Positions 1 to 11,100 of a DNA stretch of 64,000 nucleotides are shown in pieces. Numbering within the stretch: the first letter of the stretch is position 1; every line of letters starts with the position of its first letter. The notes beneath the pieces were generated by a model. It was not told the DNA's origin. It ran no database searches and saw only the letters and a program-made list of their open reading frames with translations. The position numbers and the translations under genes are program-made. The stretch comes from Adiantum capillus-veneris (Eukaryota > Streptophyta > Polypodiopsida > Polypodiales > Pteridaceae): positions 115,788,049 to 115,852,048 of the forward strand of contig CM043953.1 in assembly GCA_014529385.2 (NCBI GenBank). The letters are read 5' to 3'.

Positions 1-534
1 TTGGATAAACTCTCTAATTGATATATCATTGTTACTGTGAATGTAATCTAATGTCTTTGTATCTTTATAAAGGTCTCATGTGCTACGTTATGTATTTGTA
101 AATAAAACTCTCTCTCTCCCCAAGCATATACAATAAAAGGTTCCAAAAATATCTTACATTATGACAAATGCCCAATTTTAAAAATTACTTGCATCACGAT
201 AGATGCCCTATTACAAAATCACAAGGAAGGTCTTCAATGCCCTTCCCAAGCAGTTGCATGCATGTGTCCTTGAAAGTAGATTATGAAAGTAGATTATGAT
301 AGGCCCAACATAAGCATCACCTTGATTTGATGCTTGTATATATTTCCTTCTTTGAACCATGCACATGTGCAAGATGCCCACATAGTTTTCATGAAGTACC
401 CTGCACAAAGGCATAATTGCTAACATCCTCGGAGACTATAGAGACATGCTCAATGGGATTTAGGTTGCGCTTTCAAAAGAGTTCTCCACTACAGTTTCAA
501 TTGCGTTGTTGCAAACAAATCTTTTTGTCCTTCT
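1..534. other. AT-rich stretch without recognisable gene
   Basis: I see no coding homology here. Short open frames on both strands (for example 211-426 minus, 417-800 plus) lack any recognisable motif, and the plus one is antisense to the DUF4283-like remnant that follows. A short CT tract lies near 110-120. Confidence 0.4.
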
Positions 535-1180
535 TCATTGCACGTACCAATAATAGGGCAAAGCAGAGGAGGTTAGCTTGTGAAGCATATCCTTTTGAAT
601 TTGAGGACAGTGAAACAATAGTGCAAATATTGCCCATCTTTGGAGCCAATGTGTCTTCAAGTATTCAAGGAATGCCTTCTCTTCATGGAAATCCTTCAAA
701 AGGGCTGCTATCAAGCTTTGAATACGCTCTCTTATCTCTTGCTGAGGCCTCAAGAATGCATGATATTGTCGAGTTCTCAAAACATGTGGGCTCTTGTTAG
801 TTAGCCTTGCACCTTTCTGACAAGCAGTACGAAAATGGGAAGAGATGCATGAAAATTGGGCCATGAATACATAACCATACGTGATTTTTGGATGCCCAAA
901 ACAAAATATTGCTGGCGGAAAGGGGCTTGCACTTGATAAATGAATGCACCTTTTGCCTGGCACAAATAGAGGGGTCCCTAGTTTGCTTGCTAATTCTCTA
1001 ATAGCCCCACATAGCCAACTTGGCAAGTTTTCGGACTCAACCCATACTGGATGAACTTCCTTCAGTGAATGTGCTGAAGTGAAGAGAGGTTCCCATGAAA
1101 TGACACAAACAATTGATCTAAATAAGAAAAGAGGGATTTTACTTAGTACCTTGTTTACTGCTTCAGTGGAAATAAATCAT
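535..1180 (-). pseudogene. DUF4283-like domain remnant (LINE ORF1-type)
   Basis: Reading leftward from about 1180, the frame gives a stretch with PVWVESENLPSWL, then IRELASKLGTPLFVP. This fits the DUF4283 pattern (hydrophobic strand, W-x-P-x-F, then PVWV-x(2,3)-LP, then IASKLGxPL) found in the first ORF of plant non-LTR retrotransposons and related orphan proteins. The part after SASPFPPAIFCF no longer looks like the family. A tryptophan-containing segment (SIVCVISWEPLF) about 20 residues upstream matches the strand that normally precedes PVWV. It probably has no working start; the open part (163 codons) begins inside the domain. It cannot be the ORF1 of the LINE at 4.2-6.2 kb, because it lies on the wrong (3') side of that RT. 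The identification rests on motif spacing only. Confidence 0.4.
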
Positions 1181-1383
1181 ATTGAGTAAAACCCTTTATC
1201 TAGATAATCAGCGTGCTCCACTGCTCAGCTATATTCCATTACCAATGATCTATTGATCTAGCTAATAAGCTCCATGCGATTTGGTATAAATCCAGAGATC
1301 AAGGAGAAGTTGGCTTGATCCATTAGCTGCTTCTCAATAATAGCTGATGGAATAGACATGGTAAGGGATTTTTCTAATTCGAC

Positions 1384-1584
1384 CTATTGTGGCAGCACCT
1401 TTTTCAATTCGTTAAACGCTATCTCAATAGCAGATGAAAGTTCCTTGCTTGGTTCTAAAGTCATGTTTAATATCCTTTTGAGGGTGTTAGATTCCCCTCC
1501 TTTCTTCAGCTCATGTTGTACTGTTTGAAGCTCTGCTTCCAACTTGGCTCTTTCCCTCATTAAGTTGTCAAAAATTTTGGACAC
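1384..1584 (-). CDS. Short charged, probably coiled-coil ORF
   Basis: This 66-residue open frame has a heptad-like, Glu/Lys/Leu-rich composition (RERAKLEAELQTVQHELKK) and lies about 200 bp upstream, on the same strand, of the DUF4283-like remnant. It could be part of the same decayed element ORF, separated from it by stops, or chance. I recognise no family. Confidence 0.2.
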   Translation of the reverse strand: MSKIFDNLMRERAKLEAELQTVQHELKKGGESNTLKRILNMTLEPSKELSSAIEIAFNELKKVLPQ

Positions 1585-2573
1585 CCATGTACTATTGAAT
1601 TTACTTGTCTTGCCTACATTTCTTCACATCTCTTCCCCTTCACTACCTTTGCTAATGATATCCCGATCGTCCCTTCTTCTTTAGTCACATTGCCCTTTTG
1701 GCTTCCATCTATCTTAATAATGCCTTGAGTTTCCTCCTCTTTGATTGACTAATTCCTCTAAACAGAAGGGTAGTCATTGGATCACTGTCCCTCCTCCTTC
1801 CTCTCCCCCTCTCCCGTCCAAGACCATAGGCACTACCTCTTTCATCCTTTTATTAAGGGTAAAAGCTTATTCTCCCTCTCCTTAAACAACGTTGTAACTT
1901 GTCTTCTCACTCTTTTAAAAAAAAGAAAACCACCTACCACCTAGCCTTATCTTTTTTTTTCAATATATACCTACCGTGGTGCCAAACATAGCATCGCTTG
2001 TGGTTTGTGTCTGGCACTTAAAGCGATGCTTGGATGCCACCGCACCGAGCCGCTCTATCTGTGGTAAGCTTCCCTCTCTGCCTACTCCAGCCACCCTTGC
2101 CACCTCCCGCAACCTTGACAGCTTGCTATACTGAAGGAGCTGCCTTGCGCTACTGGCAAGAAACCTCGCCAGCCATCAGTGCTACTTATGAGAGAATTAG
2201 CCCCACAATGATTTTACATTTTTAATCTTTTTTTTTCCTATTTGAAGCTTCATCTAAGCTAATTTTGCAATCTCAAAGGGTTAAAGCATAATTAGGTGTA
2301 TATTGGGTCGTGGTGACCCATTAATTTATTTATCTACTAGATTCCCTTTCGAATCGCAAGGGAAATGTTCTAGCCATGTCATCACCCTTGTTCCCCCCTT
2401 TCCGTCGCCAACGTCCTCAATTGCAAACACAATAGCATGCTGACCCGCCCTCTCTCACAGCCAACGTCTGTTGCATCCAGCCCCCGCTTGCGAACGCCTC
2501 CTGTGTCTCGTCCAACCTCCCCTCGTGCTCTCCCTGGTGTGCAAGAGACGAGAAAGATAGTGACGCAACCCTC

Positions 2574-2614
<41 letters not shown>

Positions 2615-4189
2615 GAACCCCCTTCATCTGCTCTTTGTGCACAAGGCAATGAGAGAGAGAGAACGAGAGAGAAAAGCCCTGGCCCTTTGCTGTCTGTGCA
2701 ACAGCCACACGGAGAGAATCAAGAAAGACGGTGAGAGAAGCCGAACTTGCGAGTTCTGCATCTGGACAGCAACTTAAGAATATCTGCACCTCTTTCTCTC
2801 TCCACTCCACGTGGCTCCCCTCCCCTCCATATTGTAGTTTTTTATTTGGACGCAACCTTTCCCTTTTCACTTTGTTATCTCTTTTCACTTTTCCTTTCAG
2901 AAGGGCATCTCATCAAATTCTCACTAGGGTAAAGGGGCCATAACTGGACGGGGTCCTTTTGAAGGACCCATTGACCCTCCTTTGTTTAAAAATTAAAGGA
3001 CCACATGTAGAGATCGAAAGCACAAGAGGTCGGGTGGTTTACGTGCTTGAAGTGAAATCGGGATCAGTCAATCACGGTTCAATCCTCAGTGACAGCTTTT
3101 TCTTAAATCTGGACATTTGTAGTTCTCCTATTAGAGGTCTTTTTTTTTATACTACGAACTGAAGATTGCCGCAAAAGTTCGTACTCGACCTGTGGCTTGG
3201 CCTTTCACTTCTGTGGCATGTAGGAGCCACCTTGCGCCACAGTTTGTCCCCCTCCACGATCAAAACAGTTTAGAATGCAAAAAAAGCGCTCGGGCTCAGC
3301 TTAAGTGTTCTTAAACTGGCCCTTTTACCCTAATACAAATCTAAAAACAATTCGTTGACCATACGTGTGTGCATGCATATAGCTTTTACCTTGACCACTA
3401 GGCCAAATTCCCTTTGACCCAAAATGCATTGTGAAAGGGGGGAAAAAAAAAGGGCAATTGTGTTAATCGGGAAAGCTAACGCCCAGTGACAAGTTAGAAA
3501 CTAAAGGTTCGTACTTGAAGTTGAAAAGGAAAGGGCGGAGCTGTTTCGTTTAAAGGGCTGTGGTCGGTGGTCTTTGTTTTGCATGGGAAGGGGGTGCCTT
3601 GCCACGAGGGCAATCACCTTGATATTTCGTATCGGTCGAGGAAAAGATCCTCCATACATTTCCATACATTAGACAAATCAAAAGTATGTGAGAAAATACT
3701 CAAATATTCTGCCAAGAAATGCTTAAAAAGGAATTGTGTATAGTTGAAAAAAATAAATTTTCCAAAAGCGGGGTTTTATACAAAATTTGTAGACAATTTC
3801 AGTGCAATGGCTAAGTTTTTGGTTTCTACCTATGAATTAAAAGAAAACCCGTGACGTTTTTGGAGAAAAAAATTGCCAATTTCAAAGCCACATTTATAAG
3901 TAAACGGAGGGCTCTAGCGGATTCTGAGTATAGAATCTTGTAATATGAAGATTTTGTGTGGTAATAGGGTGAAAAACAACAATATAACTAATACATTTAA
4001 TACATAGTATGATGCAAAAGCGAATTTCGATGCCAAATGGCAGGAATTCCCTTTTCGCGCATACTCCCTCTCTCTTCTCTCTCTAGGCCTCTCTCTTCTC
4101 TTTCTTCTTTTAGAGGAAAATAAAAATTTAACAAAAAGAAAAATTACATCAAGACTCTCAGGTAGGGCGAGAGGCATCTAAAGCTAAGA
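1585..4189. other. Non-coding stretch with simple repeats
   Basis: This stretch holds CT/GA-rich low-complexity DNA (for example 2578-2613), several poly-A and poly-T runs and short unsupported frames. Open frames at 2382-2888 on both strands are products of the GA/CT tract. I see no gene, RNA or element ends. Confidence 0.4.
2578..2613. repeat. (GA)n microsatellite
   Basis: An uninterrupted run of about 17 GA units follows the sequence ctctacg. Confidence 0.9.
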
Positions 4190-4446
4190 ATTAGTTTAGA
4201 CAATAGCTAATCATGGACAGACGTTCCCTAGCATAATACATGAGCATCAAACTAGACCAGGTTTGCCATCTATGATGGGGTTTTTGAATTATATATAATG
4301 GGGAGTTAGATACGTCCTTGATTAGACTAATTATTGGTTCAAGACAAGGGTTTTTGAACCTAAGGTAGGTTGCATTGATTGCCAAAAGGAACACCTTCCT
4401 TCTAAATTTTTCCATGACCCAATCTCACCTTTGTCCCATAGTAACT
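4190..4446 (-). pseudogene. LINE reverse transcriptase remnant, downstream part
   Basis: Minus-strand continuation of the LINE RT remnant at 5766-6190. It follows the FRLLGIPMGF segment across the inserted TTAA element and is open as 74 codons from 4415. Only position and continuity support the assignment; motifs in this thumb-like part are weak and the frame is broken. Confidence 0.4.
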
Positions 4447-4450
4447 TTAA

Positions 4451-5761
4451 CACTAGAATGGTAACCTAACAGGACATAAAAGTGTCCTTTCAGGGTTTTG
4501 GGAAAAAATTCCAAAACCATAGTAGATCCACTCATTTTGAAAAATCCTTTCATGAGCTTATAGTTCAATAACTACTACATATGGAAAAAATGAGAAACTT
4601 GTAATTTTTCTCATCACTTGGTCACTACAAGCCTCCAAAGTTGATGGACCAGTGCATTTTGCCCAAAACAACAATTTCTTACGGTTGATTGTATATAAAT
4701 AAGAGTGGGGATTTTTGTAGGACATGAGATAAAATGCCCCGTTAACTTCAATGGGTTGGTGACCAAAACATATGGTTGCTTTTACCTCACTAATGTTTTT
4801 TTGGGCAAAAAAATTAGGTACAAAAAAGTTGCATTTTTGCCATTCTGCGGACCTATCATCAAAGCTTCTATAGTCACGGTCAATACATATACTATATACA
4901 TGTTTTCTTGGTTCCCTTTGGGCCTTTGGATTCAAAAGGAGCCATGGAGCATGTCAAAAGGATAATGGATCTCTTAGAATTGCAATGATAAAGTGCTAAA
5001 TACAGCAAACATGAAAAAATTGGGTTTAGCATTATGACCTCTAGAAACCCATAGAAACTACTCAATATCTAGCCAAGTTTGTAGTCTATGATTAGACATG
5101 GTTAGTACCTACAAAATACACACAATTGGCCTAAGAAACTAGCAAAATTGAGAAAGTTATACTTGCTACTCTAAAATGTATCGTATTCTTCAGCAATCAA
5201 AAAACTCAACCATCATCATATACTATGCTATATAGCATATTAGGTCCCCCAAACCTCAAGGAAGATTATCTTTATGTTATACATTACACTTTCACAATCA
5301 AAATTGAATTTGGAAATCAAGAAAGCCACCAAAAAAAATCATAAAAGTGCTAATTTTGGCCAAAAAACAGGATTATGGAATTCTTGTAAATTGGTCATAA
5401 CTTTCAATTTTAACACTTAGCTCTCCCTACAAGCATCAAAACATGTTGAGAACTATGAAGGCCTAACCTCTAGCCATCTAAACCTCACAAACATGAAGTT
5501 TAGAGTGGTATAGTTGCCAAAAATTTTAAAAAAAGCCAAAAACAGGACTCGTTTTTTCACACAGTTTAGGTTCAAAAATGTTGTGCAAGAGTAAGGTTAA
5601 TGGTGAGATCGATACTCCAAAAAAAATTCTAAGTTTTTTTCAGCTCATAAGGCAACTTTGTGGATATATAGCACCTAAAAATTCATTTTCATACTCTTCA
5701 AATAATTCAAGAAAAATGGTCACTTAACAGGACACAAATGTCCTGTTATACCATTCTAGTG
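4451..5761. mobile_element. Non-autonomous TTAA element, piggyBac-like
   Basis: The element is bounded by TTAA at 4447-4450 and TTAA at 5762-5765. Its ends are inverted copies: the left end begins CACTAGAATGGTA and the right end is the exact reverse complement. Inside each end lies a further shared motif, TAACAGGACA..TGTCCT, which is itself palindromic. TTAA target duplication with short inverted repeats is the hallmark of the piggyBac superfamily. The 1.3-kb interior holds no transposase; the open frames at 4558-4935 (minus) and 4705-4965 (plus) overlap each other and match nothing I know, so I call it non-autonomous. The insertion interrupts a LINE RT remnant whose parts lie directly outside the two TTAA copies, which supports the borders. 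The CACTA superfamily is unlikely despite the CACTAG start: the 3-bp flanks (TAA and TTA) are not direct repeats. Confidence 0.65.
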
Positions 5762-5765
5762 TTAA

Positions 5766-6190
5766 AGCCCATTGGAATACCCAATAACCTAAAAACCTGT
5801 CCATTAGAAATGATCTAACATTTCAAATTAGTGTGACAAACACAGGATGGATTCCATCAAAATATTTAAAACCAATCTTATGTTGGTTTAATAGAGCCAC
5901 TAGCAAGAGAAAACAAGTTTCAAACATTCCAAAAAGGCATCTGTAGAGGATTCATCAACATTAGGAAGGGCATTGGTATCATCAAAAAACATGTATAGAT
6001 AGAGGTCCAGGTCAGAGCCTTGAATCTTTGACCCTTAAAGGCTGCCACTTTGCAATTTGTGTCTAATGAGCTAGCATAAAGAATTAGATGTAATGGCAGA
6101 TAGGAGAGGGGTCAAAGGGCACCTTTGTCTGATAGACATTCTGAGAGTAATGGTATCAATAAGTTCCCCTGTTGTGGTTCATCAACACAC
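5766..6190 (-). pseudogene. LINE (non-LTR) reverse transcriptase remnant
   Basis: The minus-strand reading shows the ordered RT blocks of plant L1-like elements: IRQRCPLTPLL (usually IRQGCPLSPLL), then DLYLYMFFDDTNAL (the A/F-DD catalytic block), then ASGSIKPT in another frame (usually ASGSxINxxKS), then GQVFRLLGIPMGF (FRYLGIP block). At least two in-frame stops and frame changes show it is dead. Upstream blocks are missing because the sequence meets the LTR of element A at 6202, and the downstream part is displaced to 4190-4446 by the TTAA element. The catalytic Asp pair is still encoded. Confidence 0.75.
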
Positions 6191-6492
6191 ACAGAATATA
6201 GGTGTTGACAGCAAATCAACACACTAAAGACAGAGTTAGATAAGGCCTAACACACTCAGACTTATCAGCATTTCACCATTTAATCATCTTCAACACAACA
6301 TACTGATGAATCAACACAGAAGATAGAGCAAGAAAACTACACAGATTGATTCATCCTGGTCCAAGAACAACTCCCATTTCAGCAAAAGATTACATCTCGC
6401 GTGAACAGCAGGACCTTTAAATAAGAACTCCTAGCAGTTATATCCGATTGACCAAAATCCGACTAAGTGTTGATTGATCAAAATCCGACTTA

Positions 6493-6563
6493 CACTACAA
6501 GAGGCTCTTCACATTAGCGACGCTCACACAGCGACGCTTATAGCGACGCTCATAGCGACGCCA
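6493..6563 (+). repeat. CACTA left end and subterminal motif array
   Basis: After the 12-bp terminal repeat there are four AGCGACGC motifs in direct order within about 60 bp. They match the motif array at the right end and are presumably bound by the TNPA-like protein, as known for En/Spm. Confidence 0.85.
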
Positions 6564-6663
6564 GCTGGGGTAAAAAAAATAACCGAGCGCGCCCAAAAAC
6601 TCAGATCTCAGATCTGAGTTTTTCGGCGCCCTCAAGCAAAGAGCAGGTAACGCTCTCCCTCAC

Positions 6664-6666
<3 letters not shown>

Positions 6667-6743
<77 letters not shown>

Positions 6744-6861
6744 AGAGGAAGGAGAGCCAGGTATGCTCCTTCCCTCTCCTCATTCTCATGTTCCCTTCCC
6801 CTCTTTCTCTCTCCCTCGCTCTCTCTCTCACACACACACATACACACACACACATAGTGTT

Positions 6862-6895
<34 letters not shown>
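6667..6895. repeat. Microsatellite cluster in CACTA copy 1
   Basis: (CT)n at 6667-6698, (CA)n at 6706-6739, a further CA-rich stretch near 6830-6855 and (GA)n at about 6865-6895. From 6900 to 7130 follow about five imperfect copies of a unit with GAGAGA, CATGCATAAACAAAAAACGCACACATT. The same block recurs inverted at 58690-59285 in the other CACTA copy. Long frames here are repeat artefacts. Confidence 0.85.
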
Positions 6896-6905
<10 letters not shown>

Positions 6906-7177
6906 TGCAAAAACGCACACACATACATAAACAAAGAATGCACACACATTGAGAGAGAAAAAGAGAGAGAGAGCATGCATAAACAAAAAACGCACGCATT
7001 GAGAGAGGAAAAGAGAGAGAGAACATGCATAAACAAAAAACGCACACATTGAGAGAGGAAAAGAGAAAGAAAACATGCATACGATCCAAAAAAACGCACA
7101 CACATTGAGAGAGAAAGAAAGAGAAACTAAGGGAGCGTCGTAGGAAACTAATTAAAATTAAAAGACCTAAAGATCTA

Positions 7178-7248
7178 GCCGACGAGGAGTTGAACTGAAG
7201 ACCTATTATTCAAGAGAGAAATGGCATAATCAATCTATCATACTTGGC
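7178..7248 (-). other. tRNA-like 71-nt segment inside CACTA copy 1
   Basis: On the minus strand this is a 71-nt segment running from GCCAAGT to CGTCGGC with a GATTGATTA stretch where a D-loop/A box would be and AGTTCAACTCC, one base off a pol III B box. The acceptor and T stems pair poorly, so it is not a functional tRNA. It looks like a tRNA relic or SINE head. The sister segment is at 58563-58633. Confidence 0.35.
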
Positions 7249-7479
7249 ATGGGTGATAGAAAGGTTATACCATTTATCTCTTTTTATTGGCACACACATC
7301 CACACACGCGCACACACACAGGAAGAAGAGAGTTATAACGTCGTAGGAAACTATCTTAAAAGACGTTAAAGATTAGGTTATATGTAGACTTACATTAAAT
7401 TAGATTTAGGTTTATTTTTAACTAGATTTACGTTTATTTAAGCTAGATTTAGATTTACCTTATATTAGATTAGATGCGG

Positions 7480-7688
7480 GTCTCCATAGACTGCGATGCC
7501 TGCATGAAGCGGGTGAAGAAAGCCCTCAATGGAATATAGGGTATTGTTGCCTTCACTCATGGTGGGCTCCGTCGATCCAAAAGTACTGGTGAAATGTCTT
7601 CAGAAGATAGGGAAGAAGGTGGATCTTCAGGGCGGCAAGAGTCACTACATCCCCGACACAATGACCATCTAGACAACCTCTAGTCATT
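7480..7688 (+). pseudogene. Captured HIPP (HMA-domain) gene fragment, short copy
   Basis: The reading begins VSIDCDACMKRVKKALNGI, the first strand and helix of a heavy-metal-associated domain with its CxxC metal site (C-D-A-C). In a frame shifted by one base it continues GSVDPKVLVKCLQKIGKKVDLQ, the last strand and helix (GxVDPxxLxxxLxKxGKxxxL) of HIPP/HPP metallochaperones. The middle of the domain is missing and a TAG ends the first part. Compared with the sister copy at 57940-58300, this one has a 2-bp insertion (CCCGACAC) and has lost the C-terminal tail. The fragment lies between the CACTA 5' end and tnpD, in the same orientation, so it could be in a long 5' leader of the transposase transcript. 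It is a captured, dead host-gene fragment. Confidence 0.75.
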
Positions 7689-8056
7689 AGACTTACGTTA
7701 AATTAGATTTAGCTTTATTTTTAGTTAGATTTACGTTTATTTAGATTTACGCTTATTTACGTTAGATCGAGTCCACGCAAGAATTACTTACGGTTTAGGG
7801 TTTAGAGTTAGACGAACAGTGAAAAGATCTACTGTGAAAAGATGTTAAGATGAAGTGAAGTGCTACAGCTAGAGAAGAGGCAAAGGGATTTTGTCCACTA
7901 CATGCAGTATCATGTAGACGTGGGTGTCTAGATTTCTTGTACCCACAAATATAGGTATTGACCAATAAAGACGAGATTATAACCCGGTGGTTCTGATCTC
8001 CGTGCACCTCTAGACCGAGGTGTGCGGGGATTGGACATGACTAGAGAATGTGAGGT

Positions 8057-8058
<2 letters not shown>

Positions 8059-8103
<45 letters not shown>
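8059..8103. repeat. (GA)n microsatellite upstream of tnpD
   Basis: About 22 GA units lie roughly 65 bp before the tnpD start codon; the other CACTA copy has the same tract inverted at 57316-57351. Confidence 0.9.
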
Positions 8104-8106
<3 letters not shown>

Positions 8107-8168
8107 GACGAAGAATGCCAATAGAATATTAAATTTGTTGTCTAGGTTATAAGTTTTTTATCCTCATT

Positions 8169-11100
8169 ATGAGTAGCGACGAGGATGTGGGACCGTCCAA
8201 CCGAAACACCTATCTCTCAACGAGGGTCTTATGTCCTTGTAATCAATGCAAGCATGCTGTGCGACGGACAAGACGTGTTTCTTTGCAGCACGTTCGCGAA
8301 TTTGGCGAGTTCGATCCATCTATTATAGATCGAGTTGTTGCCAATTATAACTCGTCGGACTCTGACGCTGGCCAACAAGCAGCAATCTTGCAACCCAATA
8401 GACGTATTCGCAGGCGCTTTGGTCAAGCAGCATATGTGAGGCCACAAGATGTAGCCTCTGACAGCTCGGGGGATGATCATGCAGAGCACATTCCCAACGA
8501 GACAATGTTTGAGCCCGAGATTGATGAAATGATCGAGACGATCATGGATTCAGAAAGGCTTATCTATGATGATATGAAAAGTGAAGCCGATACATCATTG
8601 TATAATGGAGCACGTATGTCTAGATTGAAAGCACTCCTGGTTCTTCTCAACATGCAGGCAAAGTTTGGATGGAGTGACACTAGCGTCACAGCGCTTTTCA
8701 GGTGATCTATTACAATTAGTTTACTTTAATAGAACTCTAAATGTATAATGATCTGATAGATTTTTACACGACTGTATCATATTTTTATGTTGTGTAGATT
8801 GCTGAAAGAGCACATTCTACCAGCTGACAATGTGATGCCAGATTCCCGAGATGAAGCAAGAAAGATTTTGCGAAACTTGGGGATGGATTACAATTCTATC
8901 CACGCTTGTCCTAATGACTGCATTCTTTTCAGAGGGGAATACACAGACATGGAGAAGTGTCCGAAATGTGATTCCGAAAGATATCGAGTAGATCTCCACG
9001 GGACAAAAATTCCACAAAAGGTTTTGCGACATTTTCCTTTGCTTCCTCGCATCAAGCATTTCTTCGAATGTAAGTCCATGGCCGCCCTAGCATCATGGCA
9101 TGAGGAGAATAAATCTTCGGATGGTGTGCTACGAATTCCTGCAGATTGCGCAGCCTGGAAACATATAGATGGAACATGGTCGGATTTTGCCAGGGAAGCT
9201 CGAAATTTGCGCTTAGGCCTGGCTATGGATGGAGTAAATCCATTTGGTCAAAGATCAACATCTTACAGTGTATGGCCCGTTGTCATCGTCAACTACAACA
9301 TTCCCCCGTGGTTGACTACGAAGAAGGGGCACCTATGGCTAAGCTTGATTGTGCCAGGGCGATATAAAGTGGGGAATATGGATGTGTATCTTCGTCCACT
9401 ATTGGAAGAGCTACAACAATTGTGGATTGGCATAGAGGTGGTGGATATGAGCCGACACACAGGACGACGGAATGCTTTGATCAGAGGTATTCTAATGTGG
9501 ACCATGCATGACTATCCCGGGCTAACAGAATGCTCAGGTGATCTATTGACACTCCTCTCTCAGACACTGTAAATCTTGTTTTTCCCCATAGTTGATCTAT
9601 TATCATGTGTATACATGCAGGGCTTAAAACAAGCGGATACAGAGCATGTGTCACATGTGGACCTAGACTGAATGCACGTAGGGCACCCTCACTGAAGAAG
9701 CAAATCTACGAAGGTCATCAAGCGTATCTTCCGGAGAATCATGTGTTACGCGACGGCTTTTTGGGAAGAGAGCCACCAAGGATGTCTGCACAAGCATGGT
9801 TAGAGCAGAAGGAGATGTGCGATGACGGATTGCCTCCAGGGATGAAGAGACTATCTCTATGGTACGAGTTACCATACTGGCCCCGACTCGTGATCAATCA
9901 CTTGCTCGATCCAATGCACATATTCAAGAATGTGGGTAATCTACTATGGGACCATTTGACCGGCAAGAAAGATACTTTGGGAGCCAGAGTTGACCTTAGA
10001 AATGTGGATCGTATGGAGCAATATTGGCCGCAAACAGCGTCTGATGGATCGATAAAACTTCCTAAAGCACCATGGATTTTCACAGGAGCCCAAGAACGCA
10101 AAGTAAAAGAGGCCATTCGATCTTTGCGGACCCCCACTGGCGTAAAGCACTCGCTCCGAACGTGTTTTACTAAAGAAGGAAAGCTTACCGGTTTGAAGTC
10201 ACATGATTGGCATAAAATGTGTCAGGTACGTTCATAGTGGACTTTAATATCATTGCATAAAATGTGGACTTTAATATCATTGCTGCACATACTTTACAGT
10301 TTATTTTACTGGTTGCCATTGAGGGATGTTTGTCTCTCGACATCCGTAACACAATCTACAAACTTGCAAAGCTGGTGCAATGGATCTCACAAAAGGAGAT
10401 CGACGTAGACTCCATACCATTCGCCAAACTAAATGCTGCGGAGCTTGTGTGCATGTTTGAGAAACATTTTCCTACTACAATGCTAACCATTCAGGTGCAT
10501 CTTCTTATTCACATAGTTGATGAGGTGGAAATAGCTGGCACAGTTATTTCCAGATGGATGTTCTTCTTAGAGCGTTTCATGAAAACGCTTAAGGGATATG
10601 TGCGTCAAAAGGCACGTCCGGAGGGTAGCATGGCAGAAGGTTGGTTGGTATCAGAGTCCCTAGTGTACATTGGAGAGTGGCTAGACGGATTTGATAAATC
10701 CCGGGACACGCTATGGCGAACCATAGATGATGAGCGCATATCTGGGATTGTCATGTGCAATCTCGGTGTTGAGAAGAAGATGACGGAAGATCTAGAGGCT
10801 AAAATCAACCGATTTTGCATGCTTCACAATCCAGTGATGCAAAAGTGGATTTCACAATATGAGGATGCAAAGCAAGAGCGACAAAGGGCACGAATCGAGT
10901 GGAGACGGGGAAGACGACCACCGATGCACTATCCAGCGGTTCTGGAGAGCCTACCAACCTTCATGAGCTTAAGATGGTTGCACAACCAATTGAAAAGTGC
11001 ACAACAATGCGGTGACGAAGTGACTGAAGAAGAGTGGGAGTACTCTCGGGGTTGCGCGACCAAGGTAAGTTTGCAATGTACGACTAGCAAGTGACTTTAT

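Noticed and set aside
4451..5761. CACTA transposon, because the ends begin CACTAG
   Set aside because: CACTA elements make a 3-bp direct duplication; here the flanks are TAA and TTA, not direct repeats, while TTAA on both sides fits exactly and the interrupted LINE supports it.
7795..8007. ORF conserved between two loci (also at 57402-57614), possible antisense gene
   Set aside because: It is conserved only because both loci belong to the same CACTA family; it is antisense leader DNA and shows no motif.
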